Below, in pieces: positions 48,986 through 59,500 of a DNA stretch of 64,000 nt. The stretch is from assembly GCA_030144725.1 (NCBI GenBank), contig JASKMD010000025.1, positions 1,593,716-1,657,715 of the forward strand. Direction: 5' to 3'. Position numbers and translations under genes: made by a program. The notes below the pieces were generated by a model. It was not told where the DNA came from, ran no database searches, and was given only the letters and a program-made list of their open reading frames with translations. Within the stretch, counting starts at the first letter, position 1. Each line of letters starts with the position of its first letter. This stretch comes from Haematococcus lacustris (taxonomy: Eukaryota > Chlorophyta > Chlorophyceae > Chlamydomonadales > Haematococcaceae).

Positions 48986-49225
48986 TGACATGTGTGTCAT
49001 GCCATTAAATAACCAAACAATCAGATTGCCCCTTACAAAGGGGATGTGTGTGCGCTAGAGTCATGCATAGGGTAGGGCTCTAGCGAATAGGTTAGGGACA
49101 CGTAGGGTAGGTCCCGACTCCTAGGTTAGGGACACACACCGGTCTCTCACTGCTGTGGAGAAGTGTAGGGGCTCCACAGCAGGATAGGGATACAGGGGTG
49201 AAGGTACATCCTGTATCTACACTCC
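48986..49225 (+). ncRNA. Family-2 3' tail (candidate guide RNA) in the deletion derivative
   Basis: It matches the tail at 56222-56461 nearly base for base, including the CTGCTGTGGAG/CTCCACAGCAG hairpin. One change (caccccTG to cactccTG) falls in the 3'-most stem and turns a G-C pair into a G-U pair, which keeps the pairing. Confidence 0.5.
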
Positions 49226-49231
49226 TGTAGG

Positions 49232-49450
49232 GCATCACAGTGGTAACTCACGGCTTACCTGGCAGTAGGACAGGCGGACAAAAGAGTGGCCACCCCGTCA
49301 CGGCAGCGCCGCGAAACAAGAGCGCACACAACACAACATCACAGTGGTAGCTTCACGGCTTATCTTGCAGCTGGCTGCGGACCAAGGACAAAAGAGTAGC
49401 AACCCCGTCACGGCAGCGCCGCGAAACAAGAGCGCACACAACACAGCATC
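49232..49450 (+). repeat. Tandem duplication (~110 bp) in the promoter region of the 49.45-kb gene
   Basis: Two units each contain catcacagtggta, ctcacggctta or ttcacggctta, and accccgtcacggcagcgccg plus cgaaacaagagcgcacacaa. The second unit abuts the ATG at 49452. The family-2 derivative is inserted at the left edge of the first unit. Confidence 0.75.
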
Positions 49451-49451
49451 A

Positions 49452-50203
49452 ATGTATAGACTAGCTGCATCCAGCCGCGCAGCTGCGTGGATACTTGTTG
49501 TCGTCTTGGCCTGTCCGCTAATCATCGTCGAAGCAGGGTCGCGGCAAGGTGACCTATTGCCGAGACCCTTCAGCACAGCGTCAGGTGTTGTGCCCATAGC
49601 TGCCTTTGGTGAGTGTGCATCTGCCAAGACTTGCGGTCAGACCCAGTCCGGCAAGCCGCACTGTGCTCTGCTTGCTTCGCGCACAGCCTGGCTGTCAGCA
49701 TCGGCTTGCCTCGCGCACAGCCTGGCTGTCAGCATCGGCTTGCCTCGGGATGCGGCGTCAACTCGTCCGGTGCATTTGTCGTAGGCATGGCCGATGCAAT
49801 GTCGGGTGCGCAGCCAGTGGCGGTCCGCAAGCTGCTCGCGGACGTATCGAACGCACCAGCTGCCCTGCTGCCTCAACTGCCGCCAGTTTACGGCCCCACG
49901 TCCTCCACGCCAGCCTACGGCTCCATTCCTTCTCCTAGTACCCAGCAACCACCTGCCTATGGTTCTCCGACCTTTGCCTACCCACCACCTCCTAGCCCCA
50001 CAACCAATGGCGGCCTCCCAGGCGCTTTGCCCTCAGACCAGGCAGGCAGCACAAGCAGCAGCGATGGCGATAGCTCAGGGTTGTCCCCAGGCTTGATTGC
50101 GGTGGCAGTGGTGATTCCAACTCTGGCAGTTGGAGGGGCAGTGTGGGTGGGTGCACGATGGCTGCGACGCCGCAGATCAGTCTACTACAGGTCAGGCTTC
50201 TGA
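49452..50203 (+). CDS. Small proline-rich type I membrane protein
   Basis: Exon 1 (49452-49608) encodes a signal peptide (ASSRAAAWILVVVLACPLII). I place the intron at 49609-49784, because joining at 49785 keeps the frame. The intron contains a 34-bp tandem duplication (tcgcgcacagcctggctgtc, at about 49677-49746). Exon 2 gives a Pro/Ser/Thr/Tyr stalk (PAYGSIPSPSTQQPPAYGSP), a membrane span (GLIAVAVVIPTLAVGGAVWV) and a basic tail (RWLRRRRSVYY) ending at 50203. A different frame stays open to 50384 (RPCIELLPQKPPVEWHKSTG, then SLDWEEGQLID), so a frameshift or a missed intron may hide a longer cytoplasmic tail. The plan is that of the proline-rich gene on the minus strand at 33.8-35.3 kb. Function unknown; surface location inferred. 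Confidence 0.6.
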
Positions 50204-50601
50204 CATTGGAAGCATTCCTGTCAGACCGTGCATTGAGCTGCTGCCACAGAAGCCGCCTGTTGAGTGGCACAAGAGCACAGGGTCTCGCCTCTATGTGCCT
50301 AGGTTGTTGCAACAGCTGATGCCGCCTGCTATGGCTGCTAGGCAGCAGAGCCTTGACTGGGAGGAGGGTCAGTTGATTGATTAGGTGAATTGATTATACT
50401 TTCAGGCTCCATCTGTTGTCCCTCGACCTGCTCGTGTCAGTGGATGCTGCTGGACCGCTAGCCATTGCAGTATGCTTGCTGGCTGACTGCTTCTGGCTGG
50501 CATTTCGTATTTGAATTCATCTGTCATTGTTTATCAGTCTTAAGATGTCATGCCGAGGTAAACAGTAAGCAAATCATTTCAAAGTTTCGACCGTCCAGCA
50601 C

Positions 50602-52307
50602 CTTAGCCCTCAACCTTGAGCCTTCATTGCAGTCGAACACACTAATTGTGAACCACTACAAAACGGTGTTTTTGTCTGTGTGGAGTTCCCATCGCATGGC
50701 ATGCACATGGTCATACACATGGCATACACATGGTCACGGTCGCCTACCACCTACAGCATTGCCTGACCCCTGTGACAGGGCTATGCATAGATTTGGCATG
50801 ACAAAACATGCACTAAGCGTAAGCTGATGACAGCTTCAAGTGGGGGGGGGGGGCACACACTACTGCGCCACAGCAGGCTGCTGCTGCTGCTGCTGGGCCT
50901 TGGGTGGCTTGTCTCGCAGCCGCTTGTAGCCCAGGCCAGGGTACTCCTTGCCCTTGGCTGGCAGAGCTCCCTGCTCTGGCCAGTAGCACAGCTCCAGTGG
51001 GCGCCACCTGCTCTCCCCAATGCGCTGCATGTTCAGCGCTGCATTGCAGTCCCTGTCCAGCCACCTGCCTGGCTGTGGCGCTGGCTTGGCTTTGGCAGCC
51101 TTGCCCTGGGCCTTGCCTTTGCTCTTAGTGGGCTGGGTGGGCTCAGCTGCCTGCTCAGCCTTGGTGCGCTTGCTGCGCTTGGCTGGCTGGGGAGTGCTGG
51201 GCCCTGGCTCTGAGGCTGCAGGCTGTGTGGCTGCCTGGCTGCTGTGTGGGGCCTGAGGGGGCTTGCGGGGGGCTACCACAGGGCACCACATCATACCCCG
51301 CACTGGCTGGTCACGCTGCTGGCTCCAGGCTGGGCGCAGCAGGCGTGGTTCCACCTGCCCTGCTGGGGGCTTCCAGCCTGCAGGCCTGGTGGCCCTGCGC
51401 TTGTTCAGCTGCCTCTCACAGGGCTGCTGGCCATTCACCGCTGAGCTGACCCGGGTGGTGCGGTGCTCATCCACGAGCACCACCCCACCCCGCCGCTGGT
51501 CCGTCCCCCTGGTCCTGCACACCATCTTGCGGCAGGCACGCAACACCGCATCAGCACCCCATCCTCCCTTGCTTCCAATGCCAGCTGCGCCAAAGAACAC
51601 CACCAGCTGCTTGGCATGCCCATGACGCTTTATGGACACCTCCGCCATGTTCTCCTCCAGCTGCAGCCATGCACACAAGGCACACACATGGTGGCTGACA
51701 TGGTGGCACCAGGTTAGGCATGACACAGTCAACCACTCTTTCACCCTATGCCCAACCCACCACCTCCCAGTCCCTTACCCTCCCTCCCACACGCCTTCCC
51801 ACCCACCCACCCTCACCTTCTTGAAGAACTGCTCCAGCGCCCGGTCTTGAGCTCCGTACAGCCTCAGTCGCTGCTCTGCCCACTTGGGGTCCAGGTACAC
51901 CTCCCACACCGCGTCCCAGGTGGCCAGGGTGACGGTGATGTGCTTCAGGTTGGCCTCCCGGGAAGTGCCGGCTGAGCTGGCTGCTGCCAGGTGCTGGAGG
52001 TGGGGCTTGATCGGTGCGAGCCACCGCTCTGTGTTACGGCGGGCATTGTTCAGGCCACTGCCATGCTTGACCTGGCCCTTGGTCAGCTTCCACCGGCGCA
52101 GCTGGTCTGCCTGCAGCTGGCCTGTCATCGGGTCCCACACCCCTGAGGCTGCGCTGACTGCCTGGGTGACGCCGGGGTCAATGCCCACCCCAATCTGAGT
52201 GTCTGGGTTGAACACGAACTCACACTGCTCAGCTAGGCCCTTGCCAATGCGTGGCAGTCCCAACTCATGGGCCGCTACTGCTGCTGCACCTGGGGCTGCC
52301 GCTGGGC
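50602..52307 (-). mobile_element. Fanzor family-1 element, copy 6 (5' truncated)
   Basis: The 3' tail begins at CAGCACC (50596-50602). Homology with copy 5 stops at about 52307, inside the Ala/Pro stretch before RuvC-I. The right flank is a run of CAG-rich sequence, and I found no convincing target duplication. It lies between the small membrane-protein gene and the family-2 Fanzor element. Confidence 0.72.
50857..52307 (-). pseudogene. Fanzor family-1 nuclease, RuvC-I to C-terminus, copy 6
   Basis: Two open segments flank the conserved short intron (about 51818 down to 51662). The upstream exon contains GVGIDPGVTQAVSAASGVWD, and the downstream exon has VLVDEHRTTRVSSAVNG and WLDRDCNAALNMQRIGESRW. 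All three catalytic acidic positions remain. Substitutions such as GAAGIGSKGGWGADA (for GAASIGTRGGWGADA) show divergence from copies 4 and 5. It lacks the N-terminal half. Confidence 0.75.
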
Positions 52308-53319
52308 CCTGCAGCAGAGCAGCAGCAACAACACAACAGGAGGGCGGGACAGAGCAGGCAGCAGCAGCAGCAGGGGGGGCCAGCCAGGCGGGCCAGACGC
52401 ACAGCAAAGCCATGACCCCGGCAGAACTATCTAAGTCTAACAGACCTGTGGTTTGATTAGCCAGTGACATGTGCTGAGTGATGTTTCTTTGACATGCATT
52501 GTTTCTTTGCCGTATTTTGAACGTGTTCCTGTGTCACTGCGGCGCACCGCCTGCTGCCCGGAGCAGTGCTGCCAGCCACAGAGCAGATACGCCACGCTAC
52601 GGACACCTGGTCGCACCAACATCCTGGTGGCTGCAGGGTCAGCCCTACAGAGTGGCCTCCTCCCAGCTGCCTGGAAGAGGCGGCAGCCAGGATGGGGCAG
52701 CCTGGTGGCATGAGGGAGTTAGGCTGACCCACTCCAGGAAGGCTGTGTGCCGTCTGCTCCCTCACTACCCCCGCCCCCTGCCTCAGCACGTCAGCTGCCG
52801 CGGCACTTGAACCCAATCCTGCCACGCCACCTGAACCCATTCCTGCCACAGCTGCTGCGGTGTCCTTATCATCCCTCCTCTGTGTTTTCCGGGTGTTCCA
52901 GCTGTGTCGGCTGCTTTAGGCGGCTGAGGCACAGGCACTGCTCGAAAGGCCGATACCCGCTGTGCGCTCACCGCCCATGTAGAGCGCCAGGAGCCTTGCA
53001 AAGGCTTGCTTAAAAGGGAGAGAGCTCGAGAGGGAGAGAGCTTAATAGGTAAAGAGCTCGTATATTTGCCAAGGGTAGAGCTGGTATGTTACAAAGTTAT
53101 CTACCTTAGTTAAGGTATCTATTCATCTAAGTTAAGGTAGCAGGAAATCTGGTCTGGGCTGGTTATTGTCCTCCTCGCGAACTCCTCGGCGACAACAACA
53201 ACCGTGAGGAATAAGGGTAGTTTGTTGGTAGTTGGGTGGTTGAATCCTTAGACCGCATCCTTAGAACGCATAACATGTAGCATACGTAGATAGCATTAAT
53301 ATGCCGCTGTAGAGCTTGA

Positions 53320-56221
53320 ATGCAGCAAAACAGGCAGCGTAAACGTAACCGTGATGCCTCGGACTGTGAGGTTGACCGCGAGCTCGAGGCTCAGCCACAG
53401 CCAAGCCAGGCGCAGCAGAGTATGCAGGCCAGCGGTGAAGCGCGCTGGGACCGACACAACAGCAATTCCTGGCATTCGAAGAAATGTAAATTGCACACCT
53501 TGATGACCGGTGTGTCCGCTGCGGGTCTGGAGAGAGGAGCGGTCGTGGCATCCGAAGTGGTCGAAGCGCGGCTCTTCACGCAAATCGAGGCTTGGGTGAA
53601 GGCCTGCAGCATGAGGGCGCTGCTGGCAAGCTTGCTCTTTGGCCACATGGTGCGCAGCTTCTTCACGCGTGTCACTGTGCTTCCGGGCGGCCAGGAGGCC
53701 TTCGAAGACATCCCAGCCTTGGACGCGGTCATACCGAACTTGGCAGACCGCAACCTGTTCCTGCAGCTCGGCCGTGGGCTACCTCCTGTCAGCGAGAGGT
53801 CCATGCCCAGCGAAGCAGTGGTGGATGTCTTGACCGCGTACCCGGACCTCCACGCCAGTCTCGACGCCGTTCCTCGCTATCCGCACGACAAGGGCTCCGT
53901 GGACGACGTGGGCAAGAAGCTGCAGACCAACTTTGCCAACAGCCTCACCGAGCTGTTCCTCCGCAGCAGTGTTACCAAATACGGCTCTGTACGGTCTGTA
54001 TTTTCCGTATAATCGTTTTGTACGGTACAGTATATACGAAAAAACGGTACATACGGCACAGTATTTACGGGAAAACGGTATACGGTAAAATACAGTCCAG
54101 CCGTCTTTGGTAACACTGCTCCGCAGGCTTGAGCAAGCGGTGGCTCTGGCTGGGGCCCGGGTCATCGCTGGCTCCCACGAGCACCAGCGCCGCCTTGGGC
54201 TGCCCTTGGGTGGCAGTCCAGCCTGGACTGAGCGTCAGCGCAGCTGGGTGGTGCGCAGTGTGCAGGGGAAGGAGGTTACCTGGCTACAGGGTGCGGGTGG
54301 GGTGGTGCCTACTCCTGCCATGCGTGAGGAGGTGGCCAGGCAGCGGAGGTTGCTGGGGCTGCGTCGGGGGGTGGTGGTGGACAAAGCCTGGCTTGAGAGG
54401 AAGGTCAATCGGGGCCGTCTGCTGCGCCATGCAGTGGACACCAGCAGACAGCTGGAGGCAGCCCACGTCAGCTGGCAGGCTGACTGGGCTGACTGGCAAG
54501 CAGCTGGGGGGCAGCGCAACACCAGGCCCTACCGCCCCCCCTCCCCCTTTGCGCTCACACCCAGCTGCAGCTGCAAGGCGCACCACATCAAGCTGGACAC
54601 TGAGGCCATTTATGGCTTGATGAAAGCTGCTGGCATGCTGCCACGGGACATCACCTCCTTGCCCAAGTTCAAGAATGGTGTGGCCGGGCCCAAGGACAGT
54701 GAGGTGAGTGAACCTTGATGGTGCTCAGGTCAGCCACTGCCTTGCTTGTGTCATATTGCTTGTGGCACCATCCACTGATGGTCTTTGAGTGATATCAAGT
54801 GTGTTGTTTCGGCTGATGTTGGCTGCAGGTGGCCAACCGGTGGAACGCCTTCCTGCCCAACCTCGCATCCCTCCACCCCAACCGCGGGCAGACATTCGCG
54901 CAGGTGGTGCACACGGACGGAGTCGCGGTCAGCGTGTTGTTCACTCGACCCATTCCAGAAGAGCAGCCTGACAAGCTGCCTAGCATGGGCAAGGAGGAGG
55001 GCGCTGTCAACCCACTGGCGCACCTGGACGCCGACTGGCTGGGCTGCGACCCCGGGAAAACCAACATGGCGACAGTGGCCCACGAGGAGCGGTACCCCTC
55101 CGGCGCCGTGAAGTCCGTGTGGCAGCGCAGCCTGACTGCGGGGCAGTACTACCGGCAGAGCGGCATCACGGAGCACGCCAAGGTGTCCAAGGTCTGGGTG
55201 GCCGGCATCAAGCCACAACACGATGAGCTGTCGCAAGTCACCAACTACACCGTCTCGCTGCAGCGATACCGGGAGTACGCTGCCACAACGCTGGCCACCT
55301 GGCCGGCCATGTGGGCCGAGCTGTCCAAGACGCGCTGGTCCAACGCCAGGTTCCGGCTGTACGGAGGCAAGCAGCGCACGGTGGCCAAGTTTTGGGCTGA
55401 GGTGAGTTAGCCGTACCCGCAGCCAGTATGTGTGCCAGTGTGTACATGTGTATGTGTGCTCACAATGCTTGTCTTTGCCATGGCTTGGCCTGAGCTCACA
55501 ATGTGTCTTTCATTGTGTGCATTGGCTGCAGACTGTCAAGGGTGCCATGGTACGCTGCAACTCGGCTGCCACAGGTCGCCCCCTGGCCCTGGCCTATGGG
55601 GCAGCAGGCTTCAGCGGCAGCGGCAGCATTGGCAGCAAGGGTGTGCCAGTCAAGCAGATGCTACGGGAGGCATGCAAGCAGTTCCCCGGGCGTGTGGTGC
55701 TGGTGCATGAGTTCCGGACCAGCCGGGTCAGCTCTGCCCGCACCAACGTGGTGGAAGGTCAAGCCGAGTCTTTCAGGTGAGAGACCTCAGGTGCATTTGC
55801 ATTGAAGGAGCGCAGTCATTACATAGCTACATATCAGCCTCACACACCAGCCTAGATTGTGCCCTTCACCGTTTAGACTAGACATGGCTTGACTTGACTT
55901 GACAACCTTACAAGTGAGCATTGACATATGTTGCCTTGCAGGTGGCTGCACCCAGTGCGCAGCATGGCGACGCGGTCCCGGATCCGGGGCTTGATGTGCT
56001 CTACAAGCAATGTCATCAAGCGCAGGTTCTACGACCGAGACGTGTCAGCCGCGCTGAACATCCGCCGCATTGCAGCCGGGCCGGGCCGCCCTCGCGAGCT
56101 CAGCAGCTGGCTCGGCCGCCCCGCCATGCCTAACCCAGGCAGACCAGGCCAACAGTGGGTGGACGTGCACGACAAGGGCCTGCTCCGGAAGTGGCAGCGA
56201 CGGCACCAGCGGCAGCGATAG
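53320..56221 (+). CDS. Fanzor (TnpB-like RuvC nuclease), family 2, interrupted by a MITE
   Basis: The exons are 53320-54703 (containing the MITE), 54829-55401, 55532-55776 and 55942-56221. The N-terminus is basic (MQQNRQRKRNRDAS, nuclear-localisation-like). Exon 1 runs through LFGHMVRSFFTRVTVLPGGQ and, after the insertion, VALAGARVIAGSHEHQRRLG, GVVVDKAWLERKVNRGRLLR and FALTPSCSCKAHHIKLDTEA. Exon 2 has VHTDGVAVSVLFTRPI and RuvC-I WLGCDPGKTNMATVAH (Asp codon 55048). Exon 3 has RuvC-II VLVHEFRTSRVSS (Glu 55709). Exon 4 has RuvC-III YDRDVSAALNIRRI (Asp 56039; Ser replaces the usual Asn of DRDxNAA). All three catalytic residues are present. The MITE adds 160 bases including an in-frame stop, so a full protein needs its removal from the mRNA. 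Confidence 0.78.
53967..54118. mobile_element. hAT-like MITE inserted in the family-2 Fanzor exon
   Basis: The 152-bp insert has terminal inverted repeats beginning CAGTGTTACCAAA and ending TTTGGTAACACTG, and is filled with TACGG/CCGTA motifs. It is flanked by a perfect 8-bp target duplication, CTCCGCAG, at 53959-53966 and 54119-54126. An 8-bp duplication and CAGTG-type ends fit the hAT superfamily. It codes for nothing. Taking out the insert and one duplicate leaves the Fanzor frame continuous (LFLRR then LEQAV). Confidence 0.92.
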
Positions 56222-56461
56222 TGACATGTGTGTCATGCCATTAAATAACCAAACAATCAGATTGCCCCTTACAAAGGGGATGTGTGTGCGCTAGAGTCAT
56301 GCATAGGGTAGGGCTCTAGCGAATAGGTTAGGGACACGTAGGGTAGGTCCCGACTCCTAGGTTAGGGACACACACAGGTCTCTCACTGCTGTGGAGAAGT
56401 GTAGGGGCTCCACAGCAGGATAGGGATACAGGGGTGAAGGTACATCCTGTATCTACACCCC
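56222..56461 (+). ncRNA. Structured 3' tail of Fanzor family 2: candidate guide RNA scaffold
   Basis: Between the stop and the element end I see several stems. One is CCCCTT/AAGGGG (56265-56270 with 56274-56279). Another is the 11-bp hairpin CTGCTGTGGAG/CTCCACAGCAG (56386-56396 with 56408-56418). Near the end there are two mutually exclusive pairings: GATACAGG/CCTGTATC (56425-56432 with 56446-56453) and CAGGGGTG/CACCCCTG (56429-56436 with 56456-56463). The tail is retained almost unchanged in the deletion derivative. Position and structure fit a Fanzor guide RNA (fRNA); expression is not shown. Confidence 0.55.
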
Positions 56462-56599
56462 TGGTTATTGTCAAAGTTTCAAAGTTTAGTTTCGCGTCTG
56501 CTTGCACCTTGCACCACGCGCACCGTTTGCATTCTGTGATGTCCTGCACTGCCTTAAACGTTGCTGTAGCGGGATGAACATGAACAGCCCCGTTACAGC

Positions 56600-59500
56600 A
56601 TGCGGCGCAGCTGGTCTTTACATGTCGTGCTTATCCTCCAGCTTCTGGTTGCGGTAACTGCTGGAGAGGTGAGACAGGTCGCTTTGCTGTACCAGCTGCG
56701 CATCATCACCATTCACTATCTTTGAATGTCGTGCAATTGAGCAGAGTTTGCCGCACGTTCGCGACTGCTACTTCTGTACTACATGTTACTTAACACAAGA
56801 TAGAGATGCGGCCGCCAGGCCTCAAGAACTGGGTCCGGATGTTTTGAATGGCCCAGCCTCAGAGCTGTCGCAGCAGATTGTCCCTGCAGAAGCCGATATC
56901 CAGATCAAGCAACAAAAACCAAACTGTACTGAGTGTTGGGGTTGCTCTACAAAGATTGATGTGTTGCGTCAGTCTCGTGCCTTTGGCCACACCTTTGCCA
57001 TGGAGATAGGCGCCACCTCAGAATGGCTCTTCTATGCGGGTGAGGGCCGGTGTGTGTCCTCTTCCTTCCACGCTACTGCACGCTTACATCTGCCAGCACA
57101 TCCTTCATGTCATTGCAGACTTGCCTGACACTCATGTCACTGGAAGGAGGGCTGTTGTCAAGGTCTGGTGTCTTCCCTACGAAAAGGTGTGACAGAAGGA
57201 GCACTAGGTGACTTGGAGCAGCAATTAGCCCTGCTCTGCCTTGGCAGCCTGGCATTCACACCCACCTAGTTTACAGATGGACCACACTCAGGGTGCATGA
57301 AGATGCTAGTGAGAGCAACATGCACGCTACCCGCTCTGGTGTGGCATACCCCACACCCTGACTGCTGCTCTCCTACTGTGCCCTGCAGCATCGCATGCGC
57401 TTTGGTTGGAAGTGTGACACCGTAAACATTGCGGTGAGAGGAGCACAGCACCTGGTGGCCCTAGACAAGGTCACCCAGGAGTGTGGTTTGCAAGATGTTG
57501 CAATCAAGGTGGGAAGGCCTGCTTGCCTTGGCATCTCCAACACCAGCAGTGGCAGCAACAGGGGTTGCAGGAGGTGTGGAAGCAGCAGCAGCAGTGGCAG
57601 TTGTGGGCATGTCAGGGGTTCGGTATGCAAGGTAACAAATTGACCAACAGCAGACCAGGCAGCAGCTGTTGCCACCACCAGGCACTGTAGCAGTCTCTTC
57701 CTTCCACAGTTGCACAACAAGCAGCACCTTGGCCCTCAACCTTGAGCCTTCATTGCAGTCGAACACACTAATTGTGAACCACTACAAAGCAGTGTTTTTG
57801 TCTGTGTGAAGTTCGCATCGCATGGCATGCACATGGCCTATACATGGCATACACATGGTCATGGTCGCCTACCACCTACAACATTGCCTGACCCCTGTGA
57901 CAGAGCTATGCATGTAGATTTGGCATGACAAAACATGCACTAAGTATAAGCTGATGACAGCTTCAAGTGGGGGGGGGGGGCACACACTACTGTGCCACAG
58001 CAGGCTGCTGCTGCTGCTGGGCCTTGGATGGGCGGTCTCGCAGCCGCTTGTACCCCAAGCCAGGGTGCTCCTTGCCCTTGGCTGGCAGAGCTCCCTGCTC
58101 TGGCCAGTAGCACAGCTCCAGTGGCCGCCACCTGCTCTCCCTAATGCGCTGCATGTTCAATGCTGCGTTGGGAGTCCCTGTCCAGCCACCTGCCTGGCTG
58201 TGGTGCTGGTTTTGCCTTGGCAGCCTTGCCCTGGGCCTTGCCTACGCCCTTGGTGGGCTGGGTGGGCTCAGCTGCTACTTATAGAGAGGCGATGTCACTC
58301 ACTCTCGCACTCCCAAAGGGCACCCCCAAAGGGCACTCCGACTCAAGGGCAAAGAGCACTCCGACCAAAGGGCACTCCGGCCAGGCCTCAATGCCTGTGC
58401 GGGTGTGGTGGAGGGCAGCGAGGGCAGCCGGCTGGACCTGGACCACAGCTGGGGAGGCAGTGAAGCCGACTGCGCCAGCCAGGACAGCAGCCGCTACTGC
58501 CCATGTACATGCCACAAGAGCTCCTGCACAACAAGCAGCAGTGAGGTGTGCTGGGCTCCTTTCATGTGCTGCCACAGGTTTGGCTGGCCCCTGTCAACGC
58601 CGTGATGCCCGATACGGGTCTGCACATCTGGTGGTACGGGCTGTGGATGGAGCAGGCCCAGGGCCTGAGCCTGAACCAGCTGGCCTACCTGGGGCGGCGT
58701 GATGTGGCCATAGACTTGAACACGACCATCAGCCTCCTGCAGGCACGTGCACTGGCTGCCAGCAGAGCAGCCCACATGGGAGCAGACGGCAGCAGCACCA
58801 ACAGTGGGGGAAGGCAGCAGCAGGGAGGGCAGTTGTTGCTGGAGAGTGCCTTCATCAGAGTGTGAATGTCCATGTGAGCGTCTGGCTAGTGGTTGTTGCA
58901 GTCCATTGCCAAAGCTTTCTTGTTGTTGGCTTGTACCTCTGCACTGCCAGCTAGGTATGGCTTTGCATGTACAGTGCGCTCTGTGTGGTCCCACAGATTA
59001 GTGTCAGCCATGCAGATGGCAGGTGGGCACCACAAGCTTTGCTTTGCTTGCTGTGCCGACATGCCCTGGGCTATGTGCTCCTACCTGCGTAGGACACGCT
59101 GAACAAGACGCAGGTGGTGCGCTGCGCCATTTATGACCTGCTGACAAGTCAATGCGACCGCCATGCTCAGGCACGGGCCAGCATAGGCAGGTGACTCATC
59201 CACACCCTCACTAAGAACCCTGGCCGTCCGACGGTGACCGAACATTTTGTGTTTCATTACTGAACACAGCACCTGTGCTGCTGCAGTCCTGCTGGCGTGC
59301 TTGCGCCCATGCCTGTCTGTGCCCGTGAGAATGCAAAACGCACTGACGTGGCCACGTGCTAAGCCTGTTGCTCGTGCTTGTTTGCAGAACATGTTTGTGA
59401 ATGAGCAAGGTACCGTGAAACTCATTGACAACCTGAATGTGAGTGGGGCAGTATTGGGGTGAGATGTGAGGGGTGCTGGCTTCACAGTCCAACAAGCTAA

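Larger units (their letters stand above)
48275..49225 (+). mobile_element. Fanzor family-2 internal-deletion derivative (non-autonomous)
   Basis: The 951-bp element is flanked by a perfect 14-bp direct repeat, TGTAGGGCATCACA, at 48261-48274 and 49226-49239. Its first ~475 bp match 52616-53110 of the full copy, and its last ~470 bp match about 55992-56461. The joint is at about 48753 (gttaag to attgatgtgctctac). It therefore lacks nearly all the gene but keeps both termini, the RuvC-III exon and the structured 3' tail. It sits just upstream of the membrane-protein gene starting at 49452. Confidence 0.85.
52616..56461 (+). mobile_element. Fanzor family-2 element, long copy
   Basis: The ends are defined by comparison with the deletion derivative: it begins CCAACATCCTGG and ends ctacacccc. 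It contains about 700 bp of 5' leader, a four-exon Fanzor gene and a 240-bp structured tail. The flanks share only TGGT (left TGGTCGCA, right TGGTTATT), so no long target duplication is preserved. Its 3' end is about 140 bp upstream of the next host gene. Confidence 0.8.

Noticed and set aside
52616..56461. 14-bp target duplication for the long family-2 copy
   Set aside because: Only TGGT is shared between the flanks, which is too little to claim.
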